From: Cryptomeria japonica
Taxonomy: Eukaryota > Streptophyta > Pinopsida > Cupressales > Cupressaceae
Direction of reading: 5' to 3'
DNA length: 64,000 nucleotides
Assembly: GCF_030272615.1 (NCBI RefSeq)
Contig: NC_081415.1
Location: 510,341,873-510,405,872, forward strand
Shown: positions 46,394 through 58,200 of the stretch, piece after piece
Position numbering within the stretch: position 1 is the stretch's first letter
Layout of the letters: each line of letters starts with the position of its first letter
Notes under the pieces: generated by a model
What the model saw: only the letters and a program-made list of their open reading frames with translations
Told to the model about the DNA's origin: nothing
Database searches by the model: none
Translations under genes and position numbers: made by a program

Positions 46394-47911
46394 TAATCGG
46401 GAATCTCTCTTTTCTCAGATATATCATCACTTCATTGCCAACTTCAAATTCCTTATGTCTCCTCTTCTCATATGTCTTCTACTTATACTTGTTGTGCATG
46501 TCTTCCAAAATTGTTTAACTTGAATATGCAATGCTTCCATGTGATATGCAAAGTCTCATGCTTTTGAACTCCTTCAGTCTTCACTGCCAATGTCTCTAAA
46601 TTCTGATATACCTCTAGGATGCACTCTGGTAACAATCTCAAAAGGTATTTTTCTGGTACTTCTATTCATTGAATTGTTGTAGGAAAACTCTCCGTGTGCA
46701 AGGATCAAATCCCAACTTCTGTTTTTATCTCATCTCAACAAATTTCCCAAACTCTGGTTAACAACTTATGTTTGTCCATCAATCTGTGGATGAAAAGTAG
46801 AACTGAACTCCAAATCTGTCTTCATCTTCTTCCAAAGTGTTCTCCAAAAATAGCCAACAAATTTAGTGTCTCTGCCTAAAACTATGCTCTTAGGTAATCC
46901 ATGCAACCTTACCACTTCCATGAAAAATAGGTCTGCTACATGCAATGCATCTGATGTCTTGTTACAAGGTATGAAATGAGCCATCTTCGAGAAATTATCC
47001 ACTACCACAAATATAGAATCATTCCCTCTTGGTGTCTTAGGCAATCCAAGTACAAAATTCATGCTTATATCCTCCCAAAGTCTTATCGGTATTTTCAAAG
47101 GTTTATACAATCCCACATTCCGACTACTACCCTTTGCAACTTGACAAACTCTACAACTCTGCACATATCTCTTAACATCCTTATGAATCTAGGGCCAAAA
47201 GTATTGCTCACTCACCAATGCTATTATTTTGTCAATGCCAAAATATCCAGCTAAACCTCCACTTTGTTTCTCCTTTATCAGATTCTCCCTCATAGAACTC
47301 TTAGGTATGCACAATTGAACTCCTCTGAATAACATCCCATCTTGAATGAAGTAATCCAACCACTTGCTTCTATCTACCATAACCAGTTCTCTACATGCTT
47401 TCCAACATTCTACAAAATTCGGGTCTTCATCATACAAGGTCTTCAAATCTTCAAATAGTAATATTGTCACTCTCATCTTTGTCAACAAATTCCTTCTCTG
47501 ACTCAAGGCATCAGCAACTTTGTTAGATTTCCCACTTCTATTCTTCAACACAAAGTTGTAACTTTGCAATAATTCTACCCATCTCATATGTCTTTGATTC
47601 AACTAACTCTAACTGTTTAAATACTGCAAAGTTTGATGATTTGTATACAACACAAACTCCTTAGGCAACAAGTAATGTCTCCACTTCTTTAAGGCTTGAA
47701 ATATGGCATAAAACTCTTGATCATATATTGAATATCTCCTCCTGGCATCATTCAATTTCTCACTCAAATAAGTTATTTCTCTCTCTTCTTGACTCAAGAC
47801 TGCTCCTATTGTTGTTCCACTTATATCACAATCCACTTGAAATACTTTATTGAAATTTGGTAAAGCCAACATAGGCTGCTCAGTCACTTTCTGCTTCAAC
47901 AGTTCAAAACT
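46394..47911 (-). pseudogene. Chromovirus RNase H and integrase core (internal 1)
   Basis: From high to low coordinates: FELLKQKVTEQPMLALPNF and [15 protein letters not shown] (RNase H), NDARRRYSIYDQEFYAIFQA, SGKSNKVADALSQR (end of RNase H), GYFGIDKIIALVSEQYFWP and [11 protein letters not shown] (integrase zinc region), [20 protein letters not shown] (first D replaced by N), [16 protein letters not shown] (second D) and [11 protein letters not shown] (just before the E). Stops lie at about 47189 and 47606 and around 46760. The first catalytic aspartate is changed in this copy; in internal 2 it is D. The upstream end is cut by LTR B2 at about 47911. Confidence 0.85.
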
Positions 47912-49755
47912 TTTATATGTTGATTTTGGAAATTTAGATTTATTCGTGAGTTGAGTAAAAATATAGATGTGGTATATATACATAATATGATATGTGTATA
48001 CAAGTATATATTTGATGAATATATAATTATATACATATATTTGTATTATTATATATATTTAATGTGATTTTCTTTATTTCATAGAAAATATTTTATTTGA
48101 GATATTAATTAAAATGATGATTATGTGAAAGATGTAATATTTTAATGTGGGATGATTTATTTCATCAAGTTATTATGATTTGACTTGTTGAAAAAAAAGG
48201 GGCATTTCGTTTATTGAGGATAGGTTAAATTTTAGTCTTATTAGACTAATGACAGCTTCGAATTTCCTTAAAAAGGGGTATCTTTAATATTGAATTGCAA
48301 GTATATAATGATTTAATTATCTTCTAAAGATTGTTTGAATTATGATCTTTAGCGAATTTGGTATTTCTTAGCAAAGAGATTGATTTCGTTGTAATTCTTG
48401 AAATTGTTTAGTCATCATGTTGTAGTGGTTGTCATACCCTCTTGAATAGGTGTTGTCCTTATAACCTTGTCGATGTAAACCATGTTGTGTTATGTTCCAA
48501 ATGGTTAACCTAGAGTTAGTAAAATTGTGTTTTCATCGCCTGTGTTTTGTCGTGATTATATAGTTGTCAATATCATCATAGGGTTCTCGTAGAGAGACCT
48601 TGATTATGTAGTGTCCCATGGGAGAGTGGCTTTCGAGTGGGGACCGTGCCCTAAGTGGATGGCTGAACAACCCCTCTAAAGTGAGTTAATAAGTGATAAC
48701 CTAATAATTGATTAGGGGGTGGGTAGTTATAAACATTAAGTAAGATATTGTACCTCGTGCATGGTTGAGTGCTCGTTTAGACTCAAGATGCAGTGGGAAG
48801 GCCTGGAATGGCAAACCGGCCATCTTGTCTTCATGAAGGGTTGGTAGGGTCCACATGAGTCTTGGGTGGAGCCAGGGGTTCGAGAAAGGTTACCAGGGCA
48901 ACCCAGGACGAGGGGTCGAGACCTATGGAGGTCTACCTAGGGTAACCATCACAAGCTATGCGATGACACTCTCTCCTTAGGGTCACCAGTGTATTGTGAT
49001 GTTGAGTTCACCTGGAGTATTGTGGAGTCTCACTTGTATTGTCAACCATGTTTTTCTTGTGCTTTCTTGAGGGTCTTTTTCTATCTCCTAGCACAGTGGG
49101 GTGGTTCCTTTTTGGGATCACATGGTTGGGTGGTAGTGCCACTTCCCATCAGATGTTTATGTTCATGCCTTCATGCGAGGATTGGCTTCACAGATATTTT
49201 TGTGGTTCGTGATTCTTGGATCATCTCATGTTGGAGATTTTTGTACCTTTGAGACTTACGTGGTCATTTGTATCAATGGACTATGTTACCTTGGCAATTG
49301 GTAAAGATGTAATTTCATATGTATTATTGGAAGCCATGTAATTGTTGATTAATGTAATCTTAGTCTATTTGGATGTTTAATATCTCAGTTATCTTTATTC
49401 AATGTGCAAATGATTTCTTGAAAAGAAATATATTGTAATACTTTCACTCTTCTAAATGATGAAATTTGTTGTATGAATATGATTTAATTGTGCTTCACAG
49501 GTAATGATGGCAATTGTATGTATTTGAGTATCCTAAGATGAATAACTGGTTTAACCTTAATAATGAAATTTAACATATTGAATAATACTTCGTTGGTAAC
49601 CCTTTAGGAATTCTGTGTTAGACATTTGCTTGTGTAATAAACATGCAATGTAGTAATTAATGCAGTTCATGTGGATTAAACTTTAAGAAAAAAAATTCAA
49701 CCTTAGTTGGTTAGTTTGTGTGGTTTTCCTTTAGGGTTCCTGGTGAGGCATTACA
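47912..49755 (-). repeat. Chromovirus LTR B2 (truncated)
   Basis: It matches B1 from the point equivalent to 28975 through to the LTR end (CATTACA at 49755), without the Tat insertion, so it serves as an empty-site control for that insertion. About 1.8 kb of the LTR is missing at the lower-coordinate side, where it joins RNase H of internal 1 abruptly. Confidence 0.7.
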
Positions 49756-50689
49756 TGTCTTTTTATGTTTGAACTTTGGCATGTTCAAACTTTAATGATT
49801 TTTTAAAACTATTTTTATTCTTAACTTTGTATGATGCTCATTTAAACATGATACTCTCAATAGTGTGTAAGTGAAGCAGTCACCGGTGAGGAGGGACCTC
49901 AATGAGATCAATCTAGACTGGTCAACAAGAGTAAACACAACAAAAACATAAAGATATGATGGAGGCAATGCGGAATAGATTGTTTTATTGCATTAAAATT
50001 GATTACATCCAACTGGTAATAACTGTGTTACAACATACTGACTCATAAGCCTGGTAGAACATACAAAATAGGTCACAACTGGGACCTTGAATCATGAAAT
50101 CTATCTTCTATGCATAGTCTAGCTACTTGATATTATCTGATCGATTGGACCCTGATGTGCAATTACAATTATATATATATATATCCAAGTGATCCAGTAG
50201 GCCCAAAAGAGATCAAAACTTGAAGAACAAGACCTAACGTGCAAAATAAACAAGGTCAGCCTCCACTAAGAGATTCCTCCAGAAAATCCAAAGGATGAAA
50301 CGTAGATTGTGAGAAAAGATCAGCCACATGCCAAGGATCATTGGAATCAACACCCAAGGCTCTGCAAGAATCGGAATGGGTTCCGGTAGATCACCAAAAT
50401 AGGTCCAGGCAACCGGTAACAAGGACTGTCATGGAAACTGGTAGCGATATCTTGCCAAAAAATAATACAAATGTGATGCAGTCTGGAAGCAAGAATGATG
50501 ATCAAGTCTTCAAGTAGAATCCAACTCCACAGGATCTAGTGAGCCAAAATCGGGATACACAAAAAGGAAAACTAAAACTTCAAAGAGAAAGCAAAACAAA
50601 AAGGAAAATGTTTTTTTGGTTGATGCAAGATTGCTATTAATCATGGATGCTCTTGTATCAGACATCCAGGGTTATTAAAAAAGTGAGCC
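49756..50689 (-). other. Array unit and 3' untranslated region of internal 2
   Basis: 49756-49865 is one array-type unit, fuller than the one at 43303-43400 (it keeps CATTTAAACATGATACTCTC). 49866-50689 parallels 43401-44179. No gene is seen. Confidence 0.55.
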
Positions 50690-51870
50690 TCTCACTTTGT
50701 CGGGTTCAGAGGGAAACCAAGGCAGTATGCCTCTACCTGAGAAATCCAAGATGAATCTTCAAGTGGTATGTCCTTCCATTTCACAAGATATTCCTTATAC
50801 TGACTGCTCTGGGTACTACGCCCAATCAATGCAACCTTGCCACTTCCTTGAAAAATAGGTCTGCTACATGCAATGTGTCTGATGTCTTGTTACAAGGTAT
50901 GAAATGAGCCATCTTCGAGAATCTATCCACTACCACAAATATAGAATCATTCCCTCTTGGTGTCTTAGGCAATCCAAGTACAAAATCCATGCTTATATCC
51001 TCCCAAAGTCTTATCGGTATTGTCAAAGGTTTATACAATCCCACATTCTAACTACTACCCTTTGTAACTTGACAAACTCTATAACTCTACACATATCTCT
51101 TAACATCCTTATGAATCTAGGGCCAAAAGTACTGTTCACTCACCAATGCTATTGTTTTGTCAATGCCAAAATATCTAGCTAAACCTCCACTGTGTTTCTC
51201 CTTTATCATATTCTCCCTCATAGAACTCTTAGGTATGCACAATTGAACTCCTCTTAATAACATCCCATCCTGAATGAAGTAATCCAGCCACTTGCTTCTA
51301 TCTACCATAACCAGTTCTCTACATGTTTTCCAAGGTTCTATAAAATTCGAGTCTTCATCATACAAGGTCTTCAAATCTTCAAATCGTAATACTGTCACTC
51401 TAATATTTGTCAGCAAATTCCTTCTCTAACTCAATACATCAGCAACTTTGTTAGATTTCCCACTTCTATACTTCAACACAAAGGTGTAACTCTGCAATAA
51501 TTCTACCCATCTCATATGTCTTTGATTCAACTAACTCTGACTATTTAAATACTGCAAAGTTTGACGATCTGTATACAAAACAAAGTCCTTAGGCAACAAG
51601 TAATGTCTCCACTTCTTCAAGGCTTGAAGTATGGCATAAAAATCTTGATCATACATTGAATATCTCCTCTGAGCATCATTCAATTTCTCAATAAGTTATT
51701 TCTCTCCCTTCCTGACTCAAGACTGCTCCTATTGTTGTTCCACTTGTATCACAATCCACTTGAAATACTTTATTGAAATATGGTAAAGCCAACATAGGCT
51801 ACTCAGTCACTTTCTGCTTCAACAGTTCAAAAAATTTGTTTTCTGTGGTGGTCCACTTGAATTCCTTCCA
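50690..51870 (-). pseudogene. Chromovirus RNase H, integrase and chromodomain (internal 2)
   Basis: The chromodomain core SQYKEYLVKWKDIPLEDSSW is at 50720-50800. At 50828/50829 it is fused directly to the integrase core (EVARLH end), so the integrase C-terminus and catalytic E region present in internal 1 are deleted. Integrase reads [20 protein letters not shown] with the first D kept; GGLARYFGIDKTIALVSEQY precedes it. RNase H fragments follow to about 51870. Stops at about 51047, 51115 and 51430 break it. It encodes no functional integrase. Confidence 0.8.
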
Positions 51871-52831
51871 ATCTCCTCTCATGGTCTTAGTCATAAGGTT
51901 ACAAACTGAACTAAATTTTTTGATACTCTTGGTAAATACTAGTCAGTCCATGAAATGATCTTACCTCTCCAATTCTTTCATGTGTAGGTCATCCAAGAAT
52001 TGCTTTCACTTTCTTAGGATCCATCTTCAAACCATCCTCAGATATCACAAATCCCAATTAGACTAACTCATCCTTCATGAAAGTACACTTCTTGATATTG
52101 ATCAACAACTTCTCTTCTCCCAATCTCTGAAAAACTTGTCTTAACTGCAACAAATGCTCCTCTTTTGTCTTATTGAAAATCAAAATGTCATCCAAATACA
52201 CAATAACAAACTTACCCAAGAATTTCTTCAATACCTCATTCATCAGCCTCATGAAAGTACTTGGTGCATTAGTCAATCCAAAAGGCATCACCAACCATTC
52301 ATACAGTCCTTCATTTGTCTTAAATGTTGTCTTCCACTCATCACCTTCTCTGATCCTGATCTAATGATATCCACTCTTCAAATCTATCTTTGTAAATTAT
52401 TTTGGTCCACTCAAACAGTCCATTATGTCATCCATCCTAGGCAAAGGAAACCAATATTTCATTGTGATCTTGTTTATTGCTCTGGAATCGGTACACATTC
52501 TCCATTATCCATTCTTCTTAGGTGCTAATACTACTAGTACTGCACAAGGGCTCAGACTCTCCCTGATCAAACCTTTCTTCAATAGCTCCTGCACTTGTCG
52601 ATTCAGTTCTTCATTCTCTGTTGGTGTCAACCGGTGTGCATCTTTGTTAGGCAAACTAGCTCTGGGAACTAGGTCCATGCAATGACTAATACTTCTCATA
52701 GGTGACAATCCATCAGATACACTATCTGAAATGATGTCCTCATATTCTATCAACAAATCTTTTATCTGTTCTGGGTGTTCTCCTTCTGATTCTGGTTTCA
52801 CGATATTCTTAGGAATTAAGACAAAACACAC
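51871..52831 (-). pseudogene. Chromovirus reverse transcriptase (internal 2)
   Basis: 52831-52505 contains LPNKDAHRLTPTENEELNRQ and LLKKGLIRESLSPCAVLVVL, the start of gypsy RT. After a stop, [12 protein letters not shown] follows, then [20 protein letters not shown] and the active site [11 protein letters not shown] near 52200. Stops at about 52504 and 52360, 52399 and 52057 disrupt it. Domain order (PR-RT-RH-IN) is that of Ty3/gypsy. Confidence 0.85.
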
Positions 52832-52840
52832 ATTCTCATA

Positions 52841-53311
52841 TCACAATCCATCCAAGAATTTCCTTCCATCTACCAAACAAATTCTAGAATTTGTACAAAC
52901 TTCATTCTTCAAAGGTTCCTCCAAGGGTAACAAGGTTTGCTTCATCCCATTGGCCACAATAGTGTATGTAATCTTTCTCCCATCATGTATTGCTTGTCTA
53001 TCAAACTGCCAAGGTCTACCCAATAAAAGGTGACAAATATCAATAGGCATAATATCACACAAGACTTCATCATGATAATTCTCAATTTTCAATTTCACCA
53101 AACATTGCTCACTTACTAACAACTTATGTTCATCCTGAATCCATGCTATTTGATAAGGCTTAGGGTGTTTTAATCTCTCCAATTTCAACTTATTCACCAT
53201 TTCTTCTAAAACAAGATTATATGAACTACCATTGTCACTAACAACTTTATAAAACTTACTAGATACCAAATTTGGTCTTGAATAGATTCTTCCTCTGCAA
53301 GAGTTCTTCAT
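52841..53311 (-). pseudogene. Chromovirus aspartic protease region (internal 2)
   Basis: The frame includes KVVSDNGSSYNLVLEEMVNK, in the position of the D-S/T-G active site (here SDNGS), LKLERLKHPKPYQIAWIQD and DICHLLLGRPWQFDRQAIHD, the well-conserved C-terminal ILGRPW motif of retropepsins. The fold assignment is secure from LLLGRPW and spacing. The active site looks unusual (DNG), so activity is doubtful. Confidence 0.75.
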
Positions 53312-53383
53312 CTCCTCCAGTATTACACAAATCTCTCCTCATCACCAACAGTTCTCCATCTTTTGGTTTATTTTCTGATCTGG

Positions 53384-54023
53384 TGGGGTTTTCTTCCACC
53401 ACTATTGCTCTTCTGGTAGTTTCTATCTTCTTACACTAGAATGCACTATGTCCTTCTCCTCCACACTTAAAGCAGGTTCCTCTAAGTGTCCTCTTGTCTT
53501 GTCTTTCAAAATTCTCATTTTTGTAACCATCTGCTTCTCTCCTCTGGTAGAAATTTCTATCATCCTTCTGGTATGAATTACCTTCTTTTCTCACTTCCTT
53601 GTCCATGCTCTAATCTATACTGGTTCCTCTTCCTCAGGTATATCATCTTCCTCCTTGAAATCTTCCTCCAGTAAACCTTCCACCTCTGCCTTTGCTCATG
53701 TCTTGGGGTTTTCTTCCACCAGTACTGCTCTTCAGATAGTTTCTATCTTCTTACACTTGAATGCATGATGTCCTTCTCCTCCATACTTAATGCAAGTTCC
53801 TCTGAATGTCCTCTTGTCTTGTCTTCCAAAATTCTCATTTCAGTAACCATCTGGTTCTCTCCTCTGGTAGAAATTTCTATCATCCTTTTGGTATGAATTA
53901 CCATCTTTTCTCACTTTCTTGTCCATGCTCTAATATGTACTGGTTCCTCTTCCTCCGGTATATCCACTTCCTCCTTGAAATATTCCTCTGGTAAACCTTC
54001 CACCTCTGCTCATGTCTTTTGTT
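53384..54023 (-). repeat. 320-bp tandem duplication in gag, zinc-knuckle region
   Basis: 53384-53703 and 53704-54023 align with a 320-bp offset and roughly 92-93 percent identity. Each unit encodes a CCHC-type knuckle (FKCGGEGHSAF-stop-C in one, KYGGEGHHAFKC in the other), so each copy has lost a different residue. The gag therefore had two knuckle blocks, each now damaged. Confidence 0.85.
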
Positions 54024-54890
54024 CAACTTCTCTTCTGCCTTTAGGGCATACTAGTAAGCCTCTTCAAGACTCTCCAATTTGATCAAACTGAGTTTATATT
54101 GTATAGACATCTGCAATCCATTCAAATATCTTACAACTTGTTCAACTTCATCATCAGCATGTCCAGATCTGATATTCAACTTGTAAAATGCTTTGGTGTA
54201 CTCCTTCACATTAGATTACTTCTATCTCAAATTCTGCAATTTCTGGAACATAGTTGCTCTGTTGATTGTTCATTCTTTCTAACAACCATGTTATGTATAG
54301 AATGAATCGGGGGTAAGATTTTGTATGTAACAGACCCTAGATTGGGAAGGTTCATTCGGTGCATGCAGAGGTATATTATTGTTGCTATAGGTAGGGACCG
54401 GGCGAATTCCCCTAGGTCGATCCACCTAACTGACCATCCTTGCCATTCGTAGCAGTTTATCCAGAGCCATTCATAGCAGTTGCTTCATCCAATGGGTGGG
54501 AGGAACTATAACTATAATTGAGATAGATAGCTCCAATAACGACGAGTTAACTCCCATCCGGTAGTAGCAACTGTGCCCCTCCCTGAGCCGCCTAAATTGC
54601 ATGGAGGCTTGGGCTCCTGGATTGAACCCCTGGTGTTGGATAGAAGACCCAATTAACTTAGCTACCATTCAATCCCATGTCTTAATCTTCTCTTTACCTC
54701 TTCTTTATTCATCAACTTGCAAATGCTCCCACCAAAGAGATGCATGACCTTTCAACTGGGTACATGCATATTTCACCTTCCTCTCTTCTACAGTGTTTTC
54801 AAAATCAAAATACTTCTCCATCTCCAAGATCCAATCCATCAATTCATCTGAATCAAACTTCCCATCATATTTCGGCACGTGGCTAGCCAC
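54024..54890 (-). pseudogene. Chromovirus gag capsid region (internal 2), split by an insertion
   Basis: It starts MASHVPKYDGKFDSDELMDW at 54890, followed by KVKYACTQLKGHASLWWEHL, a typical Retrotrans_gag N-half. In-frame stops at 54705 and 54666 interrupt a frame that would run on to MVAKL. After about 390 bp of foreign sequence gag resumes with TMFQKLQNLR and YTKAFYKLNIRSGHADDEVE, EQVVRYLNGLQMSIQ, then the duplicated knuckle region. Clearly a pseudogene. Confidence 0.8.
54290..54660 (-). other. Roughly 370-bp insertion in gag, possibly SINE
   Basis: It is foreign to gag and contains GGGGTTCAATCCAGG near its start on the minus strand, which fits a polymerase III B box (GGTTCRANNCC). The preceding TAGCTAAGTTAATTGG looks like an A box, but at least its first part is gag coding sequence. 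No poly(A) tail and no clear target duplication are seen. It carries an internal repeat of GCCATTC(G/A)TAGCAG. Confidence 0.3.
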
Positions 54891-54893
54891 GTG
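54876..54893. other. Perfect 18-bp palindrome with two CACGTG boxes
   Basis: CACGTGGCTAGCCACGTG lies at the gag start codon region (MASHVP). CACGTG is the plant G-box core, but here it is within coding sequence of a decayed element, so function is doubtful. Confidence 0.6.
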
Positions 54894-55235
54894 AGTTATT
54901 CTAACTTCAAAAGCAACTTGGATAGAGCCTTGTTGCGAGCAAGCTTTTCAGGCTCTGACAAGGTTATGCACTATAATCTCTCAAACATTTCTCCATTGCC
55001 AGTAGGCGTCCATAGCACTGATGGAGTTACTTGCATGTTCCCATAGTCAATATATTTTGTCACACTTGTATGTGTGATATTTCAGTAATATATTTTTTTT
55101 GTTTTGCCTTGAGATTGACATAACACTTTTTTCTTTTGTTTTCTTGCCTTGACTTGTATAATGAAACCTATCCGGGTATGACAATTACAGCGACACTGAA
55201 GTAGAATATTGAATTTTTCACTAGCCACATGACCA
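54894..55235 (-). other. Chromovirus leader and putative PBS
   Basis: About 340 bp between gag and LTR B3. Directly after the LTR end (minus strand ...GTACTACA) comes TGGTCATGTGGCTAG, which starts with TGG like a primer binding site but is not the initiator-Met sequence. This supports, without proving, that B3 is the element's 5' LTR. Confidence 0.45.
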
Positions 55236-58200
55236 TGTAGTACCCTTGCCCTAATCATTTTTTAATCTCAGTTTTATCTTAGTTAGTTTATCATAATATA
55301 ATGATTATAGTCAGATGTATTGATTTAGTGCATATCTGTTAATGTGGTTTTCACACTAGTTGTATGCAAGTTGCTTAGTGTTCCTAGTTCATGGTATTAA
55401 AATCGGGCTAATGCTTTCATTAAGTTTATATATGTATGCATGTATGACTCTTGGTTGCAGGAGATTTCAGGTACCACGCCGCATGAGTGCGAGGTTGGTC
55501 TTCACCTGGATTTGCAGGTTTGAGAGTACCTCTTTAATCCTTAGAGTTGAATTAGGTGGTCGTAAGACCCTAGTTGACCATAGTCATGCTCAAGTAAGCA
55601 TCGCCAGTCGTCGTTGGTATTCCCTTTTTGTTTGGGTTTGCGAGTCGTCTATCTGGTTGACCTTCTTGGTTTGCATGTTTGGTGTGTATGGTTAAATTGA
55701 TTAATTAGTCCTTAGTATTTAATTTGATTAAATATGTGTTTGTGCATTAAAGATTAATGGACTAAATTAAACAGGATTTCTTTATGTGATTTATCGTTAA
55801 TTTGAATTGCTCGATTTAAATTGGGAGCAAGTTCAACTAAATGGTTAAATTTAAATATTAAATGTATTATGTTTATGCTTAAGAAAAGAAAGATCTAATT
55901 TTAATTGAAATAGAATTAATTTTATCTTCTTGGCATTTTTCAAATAGAAAGGTTAAATTGAATTTATTGAGAAAATCAATTTTAAATTTGAAAGGCAAGT
56001 TTAATTTGTTGATATAGTTTAAAAGAATCATTTTTGTGAATTATTTTAAATAAAAATTTTAATTCCAAAAATGAAATTTTTTAGTCAACCTTTCCCATAT
56101 AACCTAGACTTTTGGAAATATTGGGGATGAAATTTTTTTTTGAAAAAAAATATAATTTTGGAAAAATATTTTGGAGGAAATTTGGGGGTTTTGGGAGGAA
56201 GAAGGTTTTTGGAGCTTGCAGGTTGGGCTCTCCTTCAAATCTCTTCTAGGAATGCGTATGGAGGTAGGAATTACCTTATTTGTCTTCCTTGTTACCAAAG
56301 AAATGGTCTGTGGTTGAAAGAAAAATGTTGTTAAAAAAATCAATCTTTCAAGTTGATTTTAGATGTAATTTGGATTTGTAATTATAGAACTATGCTTATC
56401 AGCTTTTGTTTTTGCATAAATAGTTGAATCATTGTGCTAAAAATGGTTCTTTTTGTCTATATATGGATTTTTGTTGAAAAATTTATTTGGGGTTTTGATA
56501 TTCCTCAATTTGTTTTGGGTATTTGAAACCCTTGGTGGTTCAAAAGAGGTATTCCCATCAATAATATGAAATAAAACATATTTCATACCAAACTGATTTT
56601 TATTGCAAATCAAAATTGTGTTTACAAAAAAAAAGATGAATATTTTAAGTCTCTATGAGACTGTGGGATTATTTTGCTATGTGAAGTTTTCTTTTTTTTT
56701 TATTAACAGCAAAATTTATATATATATATATATTTTATAACATCCCACGTGGCTGGGCACAAACCCCCACCACGCGGGAGGCAGCTGCTACCATGGTAGC
56801 GGACTGCTACCAAAGGTTAGCAGTGCTGCCAATGGCAGCTGCCTGCTACCTTTGGTAGCAGTGCTACCATGGGTAGCGTGAGCTCCCATGGGCAGCGAGA
56901 GCTCCCAAGGGGGGGCCCACGTGGGTACCCTCCCCTTTTTGCATGGTTTTTTTTATGAAAAGAAATAAAAACATTTTTTTTAATATTTTTTTTTAATTAT
57001 CAAAAAAATATATATAATATTTCAATATTATTTAATGTTAATTTTTAATTAAGTTGTTAATGATGATTAATATTTTAATTAAGTTTTCATTTAGGATTAA
57101 ATATTCATTAGATAATAAATTATCATTAATTTGTTATTAATCAATTGTATGATGGAAAATATACATTTATTAATACTCAAATTCTATTTTTTTATTATTA
57201 ATGAGTATTTTTCTAAATTAAATACTTGATTGTTAATATTGGGTTTTAATTATTAATTTGTTATATTTTATTAATCTTGGATTAATAAATATATCCATTA
57301 ATTAATAGTTAATTTGGGTATTTGTCTTATTGAGGAAGAATAATATTTTAATTGGAAATTGTTGAAATAAATATATTTATTAATTGACTATTTTTAAATA
57401 ATATTTTATTCAAGAACATATCATTTGAGTAATTGAGAAGTAAATGAAATATTTTATCATGGGAAATTTTTAATAATGTGTCGTTTGGAATGTTGGCGAG
57501 TTAATGGTACTCTCAATTTGTAAAATTAATGGTATAGTTATAATCTTCCTCTATTTTGAGACATAGGCGAATGGACCATTGAAAATTGTGGTATTGTACT
57601 CACCTGGTAACAGTGATTTTTCTGTCAATGCTTTTTGAAAACTTAGATCAATCAAAGAATTGGATCAACTTTTATGTTTAAATTAATATGGGAAAATATT
57701 GTCTTTTCCAGTTATTGCCTATGCGAGTTTAATTTCTGTATTCACTTTTGCTTAAGTAATGGCAAGTTTTGATTTATTTGATTGGACCCTGTCGTATGGA
57801 TTGTTTTGGGTACCTGTTCCAGTCCTCGGTTACGAGTTTGACTATTGTTTTGTGGTAGTGTCGTAATTGGTCATATCCTCTATGTGGGTGTCGAATGATG
57901 ATTTGTGGTTGACCTTAGTCGGTCAGGTCTCTAGTTAGAGTACCGTCTGTCAGTGCACCTCGTATGAAGTCATGTTTGACCAAATGGTGGATTTCTCCAT
58001 TTTGAACTCCGTTCATCTGACCATGTGTATGTCTTGGTTTTGAGTTCGTTTAAGTATAGTCTAGTGTCGTCTGGGAAAGTGGCTTTCGATTGGGGGCCAT
58101 GCCAAAGTGGCTGCTGGGTAACCCATCGAAAGTGAGTTTAATAAGTGATAACCTAATAGTAGATTAGAATGTTAATTTCTAAGTAAGATAATTGTGCCTC

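Noticed and set aside
54660-54690. TAGCTAAGTTAATTGG read as a polymerase III A box
   Set aside because: At least TAGCTAAGTTA continues the gag frame (MVAKL), so it is not part of the insertion; the SINE call is kept only at low confidence.
54876-54893. Double G-box as a promoter element
   Set aside because: It lies within gag coding sequence at the start codon region; palindrome is noted but regulation is not claimed.
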